39,019 nucleotides of DNA from Candidatus Omnitrophota bacterium (GTDB taxonomy: Bacteria > Omnitrophota > Gorgyraeia > Zapsychrales > Fredricksoniimonadaceae): the NCBI GenBank assembly GCA_028870995.1, contig JAGWOI010000020.1, positions 1-39,019 of the forward strand, in the 5' to 3' direction. This document shows positions 1 through 8,455 of the stretch, one piece after another. Position 1 is the first letter of the stretch. The number at the start of each line of letters is the position of its first letter. A program made the position numbers and the translations under genes. The notes beneath the pieces are model-generated. The model had not been told where the DNA came from. It saw nothing but the letters and a program-made list of their open reading frames with translations, and did no database searches.

Positions 1-613
1 CTTTCAGCCTTGCTTGAACGACGTACGCCGTTCCTGCCTGGGCATTTTCATAGACAACGGCTTTATCAGGAACTATCCACACCTTATTAAAGGTCTTAAC
101 CGGAATGTCCGTGGTGCCGTACTGGGCTGAAGCCTTGGCGTAGACTTTCTTCCAGAATTCCTTGCCTATTTTGCCTTCAGGGTATATCAATGAAGCTGTT
201 ATTTGTTTGAGCAGATAATCTTCCGCAAGCAAGTCCCGGCCCATCTCAGTGAGTCCAAATCCGGAAGGAATGATGCGGTCCTTTTCATAAGGGGAAAGAT
301 TGACCCACAGGTCCTTGTCAGGGACAGTCAGGCCGGCTAAAAAATATTTGATCAGCCTGCCGGATTCAATTTCCAACCCATGCCCGCCTAATTTGCTTTC
401 TCCCTTGTCTAAAATAAAATCAAAACGGAACGGGTTGTTGGTATGAACTTTCAAACCCCTCAAAACGGGCGGATGCGCCGGCGCGCTCAAATTCACCATG
501 ACCCCCGGCACAGGCAAATAAAAACCATCATCAGAAGCACAGACAGGTAGCGGCCCGATGACGATCGTCATCAAGAAAAATGCCGCTGTTATGAGAGAAA
601 ATGGGGTTCTCAT
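1..613 (-). CDS. Partial secreted protein, Omnitrophota-type family (3' end outside window)
   Basis: An open frame of about 204 codons starts at an ATG at 613 and runs uninterrupted off the left edge, so the C-terminus is missing. The first ~26 residues form a signal peptide (hydrophobic stretch ending around PVCAS), so the product is exported. The mature part contains the phrases NPFRFDFILDKGES, KDLWVNLSPYEKDRIIP and TEMGRDLLAEDYLLKQITAS, then NKVWIVPDKAVVYENA. I recall very similar phrases at the start of large secreted proteins in Omnitrophota genomes; this is recollection, not a search. No catalytic motif is visible and no function is assigned. A TATACT -10-like box lies at 647-652 but has no good -35. 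No strong ribosome binding site precedes the start. Confidence 0.7.
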   Translation of the reverse strand, partial: MRTPFSLITAAFFLMTIVIGPLPVCASDDGFYLPVPGVMVNLSAPAHPPVLRGLKVHTNNPFRFDFILDKGESKLGGHGLEIESGRLIKYFLAGLTVPDKDLWVNLSPYEKDRIIPSGFGLTEMGRDLLAEDYLLKQITASLIYPEGKIGKEFWKKVYAKASAQYGTTDIPVKTFNKVWIVPDKAVVYENAQAGTAYVVQARLK

Positions 614-774
614 ATACTTTTTATCTCTGTTTTATTTCTTAATAAAAGTATACAAGCTATTTACCTGCTTGAAGACCAGTGGAAGAGTGTTTTAAGAAAA
701 CGGTTTCTGTAGGGATTATCGACGAGAAATATTAAACTTTGAAATGATCCTATAAGATTGCGGAATAATTAAAA

Positions 775-1821
775 CTAAAGAATGAGCATGGCATCCCCGT
801 AACTATAAAAGCGGTAGCGCTCTTTGACCGCCTGACGGTAGGCCTCCATAATCAAATCATGGCCGCCAAAGGCGCAGACCAGCATCAGCAAGGTGCTGCG
901 GGGCAGATGAAAATTGGTGATCAACGCGTCCGCCATCTTGAAATCGTAACCCGGATAAATGAAGAGGTTTGTCGCACCTTCATAAACCCCTGTTTGGGCC
1001 ACGGACTCCAAAACCCTCAGGCTGGTGGTGCCCACCGCCACCACGGGTTTGCCACCGTCTTTGGCCTTGAGGATTTTGTCATACACGGCCGGTTTAAGGC
1101 TGTAACTTTCGGTATGAATGGGGTGCTGCCGTATATCGTCGCACTCGACCGGCTTGAAGGTGCCGTAATTGATATGCAGGGTCAATTCCAAAAAGCCGTG
1201 GCCGCGGGACTTCAAGCCGGCCATCAGTTCCTTGGTAAAATGCAGTCCGGCCGTCGGTGACGCCACGGACCCAGGCCTGCTGGCATAGACGGTTTGATAA
1301 TCCTTTTGATCGGCCGGCGTATCCGGCCTTTTAATGTAGGGCGGCAAGGGAATATGCCCCACCCGGGCCAGGTGCTTGATAATATCTTTCTTGTTAAAAC
1401 TCACGGTGCGCTTAAGCTTATCCTCCAGTTTAGCGCTGATACCCCGGCCTAAATCGATCTCTTCCCCTTCCCTGATCTTTTTAAGCGGCCGTAAAAGAGC
1501 CTCAAAACGATGACCGTCACCCAAGGCCTTTAACAAAAAGATTTCAACCGCTCCCCCGGTTTTTCGTTTGCCCAACAAACGCGCCGGGATCACCTTGCTG
1601 TTATTGACAACCAGCGATGATTTTTCAGGCAAATAGTCAGAAAGCCGGCTAAAGACGCCATGGCGGATCGTTCCCTCCCGGCGGTCAATGACCAGCAGGC
1701 GGCACTTGTCCCGTTGCGAAAGCGGCTCTTGAGCAATCAGGGCCTCAGGCAGCGGGTAATCGTAAGACTTCAGTTGAAAAATCTTATTTATGGGGAGCAC
1801 CGTTCTGCGGGGTAAGCTCAT
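775..1821 (-). CDS. queA: S-adenosylmethionine:tRNA ribosyltransferase-isomerase QueA
   Basis: QueA transfers and isomerises the ribosyl moiety of SAM onto preQ1-modified tRNA to make epoxyqueuosine, in the cytoplasm. Family signatures seen: YDYPLPEALIAQEPL near the N-terminus, then SLVVNNSKVIPARLLG, the central GSVASPTAGLHFT and HINYGTFKPV, and LITNFHLPRSTLLMLV near the C-terminus. The length (up to 348 aa) is typical. The start is uncertain. The ATG at 1821 overlaps the preceding spoIID gene by 38 bases and adds about 19 residues before the conserved region; a GTG at 1800 in the same frame is a plausible alternative. It is last in the ruvB-DUF2905-spoIID-queA run. The usual partner tgt is not next to it. 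Stop is TAG. Confidence 0.95.
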   Translation of the reverse strand: MSLPRRTVLPINKIFQLKSYDYPLPEALIAQEPLSQRDKCRLLVIDRREGTIRHGVFSRLSDYLPEKSSLVVNNSKVIPARLLGKRKTGGAVEIFLLKALGDGHRFEALLRPLKKIREGEEIDLGRGISAKLEDKLKRTVSFNKKDIIKHLARVGHIPLPPYIKRPDTPADQKDYQTVYASRPGSVASPTAGLHFTKELMAGLKSRGHGFLELTLHINYGTFKPVECDDIRQHPIHTESYSLKPAVYDKILKAKDGGKPVVAVGTTSLRVLESVAQTGVYEGATNLFIYPGYDFKMADALITNFHLPRSTLLMLVCAFGGHDLIMEAYRQAVKERYRFYSYGDAMLIL

Positions 1822-2980
1822 GATAATCCATCAACACGGATTGCGGGTAATAATAGGCAAGGATCTGTTTGTAATTAAAATTCTGCTTGGCCATGCCCAA
1901 GGCGCCCCATTGGCACAAGCCCACTCCATGGCCCCAACCTTTGCCAATAAAATCCACATAATAACCCTTCATGACGATCTGGTAGTTGTCGCTGTCAACC
2001 ACATTGGGGCCCATGAGGTCACGGAAATCCACACCCTTGATGATAAGCTCATTGCCGTTAGACTGCAGGATTTTTAAATCCTCGATGCGGTCGCTGCGGT
2101 CGCGGTCCACCACGGATATCTGCTTGATCGGACCAACCTTATAACCGTGAAGATTAAGAGCCTCCTGAATATCTTTCAGGCGGAAATTTTTCTTCCAAAA
2201 GAAATGGGGCGACATCCGGCAAAATGAACAGGGCACCCCCCGCAGCGGCGGAATGTCGGGCGCCTTGGGCCATACTTCTCGGGCGTCTTCCGTGGCACCG
2301 GCGCAGGTGGCATGAAAATAGGCCGGAATGATCTTGCCCTTATAAGTCAACACCTGGCCCCTGGTGTAATCCACGGCCAGATCCGTACGGTAGCGTTCCG
2401 AACCCTTGCCGCCGTATACCTGGGAATAAATGTCATTGGTCAGATCATATGGCTTGCCGGCCGGATTAATGGAATACAAGGCATAAGTGCGGGAAGCCAC
2501 GGCCTGGGCCTTCAATGCCTCCATGGGCCAAAGGTGCGAAACCTCATGATAAAGAATGCCTTTGACATAATCTTCAACGTCAATGTTATTGACAACAGTG
2601 ATGCGGTTTTCAGGCGTACGGATAAAGGTCACCTCTCCCCGGAAAGGACGGCCGTCGATGAGAATGCAGGCGTCCTTGGAAGGCTCGAGGGTCAAATGCG
2701 TAAGCCGGTAAACATGCAGCCCCACCAGGATACCCTTTCTTAAAAGCCGTACCCTGCTGTCGGCCAGGTAACTGCCCCTGCTGATGATGGGACCCTTTGC
2801 CGACTCGCGGATGAAGTAATGACCGTGGATACCTAGGTCCACTTCCCTGGAGTCCCGCACAATGGCCACACGCACATGTTCGGGATAAAACTTTTCCGTG
2901 TCGGATTCTCTGGCCGCAACCGTCACCGCAAGGCCGGTGGCGACCGTGAATAAAAAAGCAAGGAGGAGACTTCTTCTCAT
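1784..2980 (-). CDS. SpoIID/LytB domain protein (secreted cell-wall protein)
   Basis: A 398-aa protein with an N-terminal signal peptide (about residues 1-23) followed by a SpoIID/LytB domain. Diagnostic stretches are NNIDVEDYVKGILYHEVSH, EALKAQAVASRTYAL, the DIYSQVYGG segment, HATCAG, and the C-terminal GHGVGLCQWGALGMA followed by YYYP. In sporulating Firmicutes SpoIID is a lytic transglycosylase of the engulfment machinery and LytB an amidase enhancer. Here no sporulation context exists, so a role in peptidoglycan processing in the periplasm is inferred. The coding start directly abuts the DUF2905 gene (which ends at 2981), implying translational coupling. The neighbourhood ruvB-DUF2905-spoIID-queA is one I know from Clostridia and other phyla. 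Confidence 0.88.
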   Translation of the reverse strand: MRRSLLLAFLFTVATGLAVTVAARESDTEKFYPEHVRVAIVRDSREVDLGIHGHYFIRESAKGPIISRGSYLADSRVRLLRKGILVGLHVYRLTHLTLEPSKDACILIDGRPFRGEVTFIRTPENRITVVNNIDVEDYVKGILYHEVSHLWPMEALKAQAVASRTYALYSINPAGKPYDLTNDIYSQVYGGKGSERYRTDLAVDYTRGQVLTYKGKIIPAYFHATCAGATEDAREVWPKAPDIPPLRGVPCSFCRMSPHFFWKKNFRLKDIQEALNLHGYKVGPIKQISVVDRDRSDRIEDLKILQSNGNELIIKGVDFRDLMGPNVVDSDNYQIVMKGYYVDFIGKGWGHGVGLCQWGALGMAKQNFNYKQILAYYYPQSVLMDYHELTPQNGAPHK

Positions 2981-3196
2981 TTATTTTTTCCCTAAAAAGT
3001 ACATAACGAGGCTTATGACTATGCTCAATAAAATACAGGTGGTGAGCGGAAAATAAAAGCTAAAATTTTCCTTTTTGATCAAGATATCTCCGGGCAAACG
3101 TCCGACACCCGGTATTTTGCCGGCAACCGTAATCAAAGCCCCTGCGACAATCAAGACAACACCGATAACGATAATGGATTTGCCGATATCACCCAT
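2981..3196 (-). CDS. DUF2905 family small membrane protein
   Basis: A 71-aa protein with two predicted transmembrane helices: one near residues 6-25 (SIIVIGVVLIVAGALITVAG) and one near 47-67. Between them lies the family hallmark IPGVGRLPGDI(L/Y)IKKENFSFYFPL. This matches the DUF2905 family, whose biochemical function is unknown. It overlaps the end of ruvB by 8 bases and abuts spoIID, so it is almost certainly co-translated with them. The association of DUF2905 with ruvB and spoIID is recurrent across distant phyla, but no mechanism linking them is established. Confidence 0.88.
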   Translation of the reverse strand: MGDIGKSIIVIGVVLIVAGALITVAGKIPGVGRLPGDILIKKENFSFYFPLTTCILLSIVISLVMYFLGKK

Positions 3197-4184
3197 TGAT
3201 GTGCTCCCGTGCCAAAGGGGTCAATTCCCTGCCCCGCGGTGTCCGGCGTAAGAATCCCGCCTTCAAAAGATAAGGCTCGATAACATCCTCGATGGTGTCT
3301 GTTTCCTCGTTTAAAGTTGCGGCCAACGCTTCAATCCCCACCGGCCCGCCATCATATTGGTTTTTGATGACCACAAGCAGCCTGCGGTCCAACTCATCCA
3401 GTCCTGCCTTGTCGATCTTAAGGGCCGCCATGGCCTCATTGACCACCTTGAGGTCAATGTGGCTTTTGCCGGAATTGACCTGCGCGTAATCACGGCAGCG
3501 GCGCAACAGCCGGTTGGCGATGCGGGGCGTGCCCCTGGAACGGCACGCGAGCCCCAAACAAGCGTCAGTCTCAATGGCAACACCGAGCTTTTGGGCGGAG
3601 GTGGCCACGATGCGGCTTAGATCCGTCTGTTCATAAAACTCCAAATGATAAAAAATCCCGAAACGGTCCCTGAGCGGGGTGGTCAGCAAGCCGCTGCGGG
3701 TGGTGGCGCCGATCAGGGTAAAGGGCTTTAAATTGAAATTGATGGTCTTGGCATAAGGCCCCTTGTCCACGACAAAATCGATCTTGTAGTTCTCCATGGC
3801 GGGATACAGAAATTCCTCAACGTTCTTGGAGAGGCGGTGGATCTCGTCGATAAAAAGCACATCACCTTTTTCCAGGTTCGTGAGGATGCCGATGAAGTCC
3901 CCGGCGCGGTCGATGGCAGGGCCGGAGGTGATGGTGATGCTGCTGCCCATCTCAGTGGCGATGATGTGGGCAAGCGAAGTCTTGCCCAAACCCGGCGGTC
4001 CGGAAAAAAGAGTATGCTCCAGCGGCTCTCCCCGCTTTTGCGCGGCGGCGATGGCCACCCGCAAGCCTTTGACCAGGTCCGCCTGCCCCACAAAATCATC
4101 CAGGCGCTGGGGACGCAGGGACAGACTGACGACCCTGTCCTCTTCGCTCTCATGGTTTAGGATTATGCGCTTGATCTCTTCCAT
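3189..4184 (-). CDS. ruvB: Holliday junction branch migration ATPase RuvB
   Basis: RuvB is the hexameric AAA+ motor that with RuvA drives branch migration of Holliday junctions. Seen in the 331-aa product: N-terminal LRPQRLDDFVGQ, Walker A GPPGLGKT (62-69), Walker B LFIDEIH (110-116), sensor 1 GATTRSG, the arginine-finger segment PLRDRFG, and the C-terminal winged-helix part with NEETDTIEDVIEPYLLKAGF and RTPRGRELT. All catalytic elements are present. ruvA and ruvC are not in the window; upstream lies scpA instead. The start at 4184 lies 29 bases after the scpA stop. The gene overlaps the following DUF2905 gene by 8 bases. Confidence 0.97.
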   Translation of the reverse strand: MEEIKRIILNHESEEDRVVSLSLRPQRLDDFVGQADLVKGLRVAIAAAQKRGEPLEHTLFSGPPGLGKTSLAHIIATEMGSSITITSGPAIDRAGDFIGILTNLEKGDVLFIDEIHRLSKNVEEFLYPAMENYKIDFVVDKGPYAKTINFNLKPFTLIGATTRSGLLTTPLRDRFGIFYHLEFYEQTDLSRIVATSAQKLGVAIETDACLGLACRSRGTPRIANRLLRRCRDYAQVNSGKSHIDLKVVNEAMAALKIDKAGLDELDRRLLVVIKNQYDGGPVGIEALAATLNEETDTIEDVIEPYLLKAGFLRRTPRGRELTPLAREHING

Positions 4185-4213
4185 GGTTTAAAAAGGGTCT
4201 GACCCTTCTTTTT

Positions 4214-4963
4214 CTATGCCGCCGGAGGTGCCGATGGCGCTTCATTGACCGTATTACGCACGATCTCAATGTCTTCGAAGTGGCGGTGCTGGATGACCAT
4301 AATTTCCTTCTGGCGCGTCAGTTCCAAAATGGCCACAAAGGTGCACACGATCTCGTCCTTGTTCCGGGCCCGGCGGAAGAGATCGAGCAGGGACAAACGC
4401 TGGTTTTCAACCAACAGGTGCAGCAGGTCATGGATCTTGCCTTGCACGGTAAATATTTCACGGCTGATCTGGTAATCTTTCTTTTCAGGGACCTGTTTCA
4501 AAGCCTCTGAAAGGGCGTTGATCAAATCAAACAGGGTCGCCTCAATGAGAACCTCCTGGGAGTCTTCCTTAATTTCATTGAGTTTTTCTTCATCGACCAG
4601 GCGGGCAAACAAGCTCTGGCGGTGCAATTCCTTGGCCTTAAGATCCTCCGCCACCTTCTTGAATTGCTCATATTCCTTCAGGCGGTCCACCAATTCCTGG
4701 CGGGGATCCACGGCCTCAGGACCGGCCAGCGGATCAGGCGGCAGCAACATCCGGGACTTGATCTGCATCAAGGTGGCAGCCATGACCAAAAAATCGCCCA
4801 CCACCTCCAGATCCAGCATTTTCATCATTGCGATATATTCCATGTACTGGTCCGTGATGGTGGCGATCGGAATATCGCAGATGTCGATGTCATTCTTCTT
4901 GATCAAGTACAGCAGAAGATCCAAAGGACCTTCAAATTTTTCCAGATGGATTTTGTAGCTCAT
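4214..4963 (-). CDS. scpA: Segregation and condensation protein A (ScpA)
   Basis: ScpA is the kleisin subunit of the Smc-ScpAB condensin complex, which organises and segregates the chromosome. The 249-aa product begins with the family signature KFEGPLDLLLYLIKKNDIDI, followed by IATITDQYMEYI and DFLVMAATLMQIKSRMLLP (the N-terminal Smc-neck-binding region). The C-terminal winged-helix part contains RLSLLDLFRRARNKDEIVCTFVAILEL. The length is normal. smc and scpB are not in this window. The stop of trpS is 2 bases from this start, so it is within the same operon as trpS and infB. Confidence 0.95.
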   Translation of the reverse strand: MSYKIHLEKFEGPLDLLLYLIKKNDIDICDIPIATITDQYMEYIAMMKMLDLEVVGDFLVMAATLMQIKSRMLLPPDPLAGPEAVDPRQELVDRLKEYEQFKKVAEDLKAKELHRQSLFARLVDEEKLNEIKEDSQEVLIEATLFDLINALSEALKQVPEKKDYQISREIFTVQGKIHDLLHLLVENQRLSLLDLFRRARNKDEIVCTFVAILELTRQKEIMVIQHRHFEDIEIVRNTVNEAPSAPPAA

Positions 4964-4965
4964 AA

Positions 4966-5940
4966 TTAGAAAACAGCCTCGCGGACTTCGGCCAAGGTCT
5001 GTGCGGCGATCTTGGCGGCTTTAACGGCGCCTTCTTCCAAGATACCGGCCACCTTGGCCTTGTCCTTTTCGAGTCCGGCCCTTTTTTCCCGGATGGGAGC
5101 AAGGGTTTGGTTGATATGCCCGGCCAAATTCCTTTTGCACTCGACGCAGCCCTTCAGCGCCCGGGAGCACCACTCGTAACATCCCGGCGCCTCTTGGGAG
5201 GCGAACACCTTATAATAACTGTAAACGTTGCATTCTTCCGGGTGACCGGGATCGGCCATCCGTACGCGCTTGGGATCGGTGATCATGGAAACGACTTTTT
5301 TCTCGACGTCTTTTGCGTTGTCAGAAAGATTGATGGTGTTGCCGTAGCTCTTGCTCATCTTACGGTTGTCGGTGCCCAAAAGCCGGGGCGTGGCGGTCAA
5401 AATGGCTTTGCAGTCGGTGAAAACCTGCCTTTCGTAGATGGAATTAAACCGGCGGGCGATCTCGCGGCATAATTCCAGGTGCGGCAGCTGATCTTCGCCG
5501 ATGGGTACCGCATCGGCTTTATACAAAAGGATGTCGGCGGCCTGCAGCACCGGATAGCCTAAAAAAGCGTAAGTCTGCAGGTCACGGGTGGTGATCTCCC
5601 TTAATTGTTCCTTATAGGTGGGGTTACGTTCCAGCCAGCCCAAAGGCGTCAGGCACGAGAGGAACATCTGCAGTTCCAAATGCCCGGCCACATCGGATTG
5701 CCGGTAAAGGATGGATTTCTCTGGGTCGATGCCGCAGGCCATCCAGTCGATGGCCATTTCCACGCCGTTGGCGCGCAACTCGCCGCTATTCTCGTACTCG
5801 CTCATGAGCGCATGCCAGTCGGCCACAGCGAAAATACACTGATATTCTTTCTGCAAGGAGACCCAATTCTTGAGGGCACCCAACAGATGACCCAGGTGCA
5901 ATTTACCCGTCGGCCGCATGGCCGAAAAGACTTTCTTCAT
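4966..5940 (-). CDS. trpS: Tryptophanyl-tRNA synthetase
   Basis: TrpRS charges tRNA-Trp with tryptophan using ATP. I place the start at the ATG at 5940, not at the much longer open frame reaching 6192. From 5940 the protein begins MKKVFSAMRPTGKLHLGHL, the canonical N-terminus, and an AGGAAAG ribosome binding site sits just upstream; the longer frame would overlap infB. Class I signatures are HLGH (15-18) and KMSKS (194-198). GEDQLPHLELCREIARRFN is also diagnostic. The product is 324 aa, the normal size. It lies 13 bases after infB. In many bacteria rbfA and truB follow infB, so the trpS-scpA arrangement here is a lineage-specific operon layout. Confidence 0.97.
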   Translation of the reverse strand: MKKVFSAMRPTGKLHLGHLLGALKNWVSLQKEYQCIFAVADWHALMSEYENSGELRANGVEMAIDWMACGIDPEKSILYRQSDVAGHLELQMFLSCLTPLGWLERNPTYKEQLREITTRDLQTYAFLGYPVLQAADILLYKADAVPIGEDQLPHLELCREIARRFNSIYERQVFTDCKAILTATPRLLGTDNRKMSKSYGNTINLSDNAKDVEKKVVSMITDPKRVRMADPGHPEECNVYSYYKVFASQEAPGCYEWCSRALKGCVECKRNLAGHINQTLAPIREKRAGLEKDKAKVAGILEEGAVKAAKIAAQTLAEVREAVF

Positions 5941-5953
5941 CGACTTTCCTGCA

Positions 5954-8455
5954 TTAGAGTTTACGGGCAATGGACTCAATATCGAAGACTTCGATAATAT
6001 CACCGACGGCGATGGTGTCGAAGTTGGAGACCGTGATCCCGCATTCAAAACCCTCGGTGACTTCCTTGACATCGTCTTTGAAACGCTTGAGGCTGCTGAC
6101 ATGCCCCGCATGGACCACTTCGCCGTTACGCAGCACCTCGGACTGGATCTTATTGCGGATCCTGCCCTTTTGGACGTAACAGCCCGCCACAATGCCGGAC
6201 CTGCTTAATTTAAACACATTGCGCACTTCCGCGCGGCCCACAAAATGGCGCTTGAGTTTGGGAGCCAGCAGCCCTTCCAGAGCCTTCCTTAAATCCTCGA
6301 CGGCATCATAAATAATGCGGTACTCGCGCACATCAACGGGATTTTTATCCAATTCCTGGCGGGCCTTGCCGTCGATGCCGACCTGGAAAGCAATGATAAT
6401 GGCATTCGAGGCCTGGGCCAGCACCACATCCGAGGCATTCACATCACCCACCGCGGCATGGATAAAGCGCAATTTAACCTCATCCGAAGGGATCTTGCCC
6501 AAGGATTCCTTGAGCGCTTCCAAGGAGCCCTGCACATCAGCCTTGATCACAACACGCAGCTCCTTGATCTCGCCCTGCTGGATCTGGGAATAAAGCTCTT
6601 CCAGCGAAACCTTGGCGGTGCCTGAGAGCTTTTCGTTCTTCAAGCGCTCCTGCCTGTCTTCCGCGATCTGTTTGGCCTGCTTCTCATCCTCAACCGCATA
6701 AAAAATCTCGCCGGCCGCCGCCACTTCGGAGAGCCCCAAAATTTCCACCGGCATCGATGGACCGGCCTCCTTGATGGCAACCCCATAGTGGTCGAACATG
6801 GCCTTGACCTTGCCGTGCAAAGGCCCAACGACGATGGGATCACCTTCGCGCAGCGTTCCATTTTGCACGATCATGGTGGCGATGGCGCCCTTGCCCTTGC
6901 TCATATGGGCTTCAATGACGATCCCTAAAGCCTGACGGTTCGGATTGGCCCGCAGTTCCAGGATTTCCGCTTCCAATAGGATGCGGTCCAGCAAGCCATC
7001 GATCCCTTCGCCGGTCAGGGCCGAGACGGGAACGACACCGACTTTTCCGCCCCAATCTTCGGACATCAAATCGAGCTCGGAAAGTTGCTTTTTGACGCGG
7101 TCCGGATTGGCGCCCTTCTTGTCTATTTTATTCATGGCTACAACAATGGGCAGATTCGCGGCCCGGGCATGGGCAATGGCTTCCTCGGTCTGAGGCATGA
7201 CACCGTCGTCCGCCGCCACCACCAACACCACGACATCGGTGATATGCGCCCCGCGGGCGCGCATGGCGGTGAAGGCCTCATGACCCGGCGTATCCAAAAA
7301 GGTAAGAGTACTGCCGCCGGAGGTCTTGACGGAATAGGCGCCGATGTGCTGTGTTATGCCTCCATGCTCGCCCTCAGCCACCTTGGCGCCGCGGATGCGG
7401 TCCAAAAGTGATGTCTTACCATGGTCCACATGCCCCATGAAGGTCACCACCGGGGCGCGCGGTCTCAAATGTGCCGGATCGTCTTTCTGCTGATAAACAT
7501 TTACAAGCTCTTCTTCCTGGGTCTTGGCCTTGATGACATTAAAACCAAAGGCATTGGCCAGCTTACCGACAATCTCTTCCCCCAAATTCTGGTTGATATT
7601 GGCAAAAATACCCATGGCCAAAAGCTTCTTTAAAACAACGTTCATTTTCTGGTTGGTGCGCACCGCAAAATCCTTGACGCTGATGGGAATGGGCAATTCC
7701 AGGTCCGCCATGGGGCCGGCAGGCTGGACTTCAGGAACGACGGCGGCCTCGATGGAAGCCGAGGGCCTATGATCCCGCCCGCGGCCGGCCTCTTCATGGG
7801 TCCTCTTGCGCTTCTTGGCCAGCGGCTTGACGGAAATAAAGGGCTGGTCATAACGGACCTTTTTCTGCGCCGTCTCTAACGGCAAAATCTCTTTAGGGAT
7901 ATTGATCTTCGTAACATCAATAACCGGAACCTCGGGCTTGGACGCGGCTACTGGCACAGGCTGAGGCTTGGATTCCGGTTTGGGGGCGGCCTTGGTTATT
8001 TCCGGCTTGGACGCCTCGGTTTTGATCACCTCTGGTTTAGGGGTTTCTTTGGAAGTCTCAACTTTGGGAGTTTCGGATTTGGGTGCGGCCTCAGGTTTTG
8101 CCGCCTTGGATTTGGCTGCAGTCCTGGTTTCCTCAACCGGTTCCTCATCGGATTCAAGAGCGGTCTTTTTCCTGGCGGGGGCTGCCTTGGGTTTCTTCTC
8201 TTTTTTGACAGCGCCGTCACCCTCCTTGGGCTTTGGCTTAGCCGCTGCCTTGGCCTTTTTAACGGGCTTTTTGGACTCGGGTTCATCCACCGGCTTCTGG
8301 CCTATGCCTTCATCCGCGAGCGCATCACGCAGGATCATTTCGACAACGGCGGTGATTTCCCCGCCCTCTTTGGAACGCAGCTTCAATGAATGGACTTTGT
8401 CATTGATATACTGCTCGGTGATCTTCAACTCTTTGGCTAAATCGGCTATTTTCAC
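5954..8455 (-). CDS. infB: Translation initiation factor IF-2
   Basis: IF-2 is the GTPase that places initiator tRNA on the ribosome. In the 833-aa product an IF2_N module (about residues 1-50, MKIADLAKELKITEQYIN) is followed by a long low-complexity linker rich in Lys, Ala, Pro and Glu (about 55-200). A second IF2_N module follows (about 250-310, KDFAVRTNQKMNVVLKKLL). The GTPase domain starts with GHVDHGKT near residue 340, with DTPGHEAF as G3 and NKIDK as G4. The C-terminal beta-barrels and the fMet-tRNA-binding C2 domain (SLKRFKDDVKEVTEGFECGI) are intact. The start at 8455 directly abuts the nusA stop, indicating coupled translation. Confidence 0.97.
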   Translation of the reverse strand: MKIADLAKELKITEQYINDKVHSLKLRSKEGGEITAVVEMILRDALADEGIGQKPVDEPESKKPVKKAKAAAKPKPKEGDGAVKKEKKPKAAPARKKTALESDEEPVEETRTAAKSKAAKPEAAPKSETPKVETSKETPKPEVIKTEASKPEITKAAPKPESKPQPVPVAASKPEVPVIDVTKINIPKEILPLETAQKKVRYDQPFISVKPLAKKRKRTHEEAGRGRDHRPSASIEAAVVPEVQPAGPMADLELPIPISVKDFAVRTNQKMNVVLKKLLAMGIFANINQNLGEEIVGKLANAFGFNVIKAKTQEEELVNVYQQKDDPAHLRPRAPVVTFMGHVDHGKTSLLDRIRGAKVAEGEHGGITQHIGAYSVKTSGGSTLTFLDTPGHEAFTAMRARGAHITDVVVLVVAADDGVMPQTEEAIAHARAANLPIVVAMNKIDKKGANPDRVKKQLSELDLMSEDWGGKVGVVPVSALTGEGIDGLLDRILLEAEILELRANPNRQALGIVIEAHMSKGKGAIATMIVQNGTLREGDPIVVGPLHGKVKAMFDHYGVAIKEAGPSMPVEILGLSEVAAAGEIFYAVEDEKQAKQIAEDRQERLKNEKLSGTAKVSLEELYSQIQQGEIKELRVVIKADVQGSLEALKESLGKIPSDEVKLRFIHAAVGDVNASDVVLAQASNAIIIAFQVGIDGKARQELDKNPVDVREYRIIYDAVEDLRKALEGLLAPKLKRHFVGRAEVRNVFKLSRSGIVAGCYVQKGRIRNKIQSEVLRNGEVVHAGHVSSLKRFKDDVKEVTEGFECGITVSNFDTIAVGDIIEVFDIESIARKL

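Noticed and set aside
700-774. Terminator after queA
   Set aside because: Only short imperfect inverted repeats (GAAAAC/GGTTTC) are visible, without a stable stem and T-tract.
1784-2980. SpoIID as evidence of endospore formation
   Set aside because: SpoIID/LytB proteins occur in many non-sporulating bacteria, and no other sporulation gene is present here.
5941-6192. N-terminal extension of trpS into infB
   Set aside because: The canonical TrpRS N-terminus and a ribosome binding site lie at 5940; the extension only reads infB in another frame.
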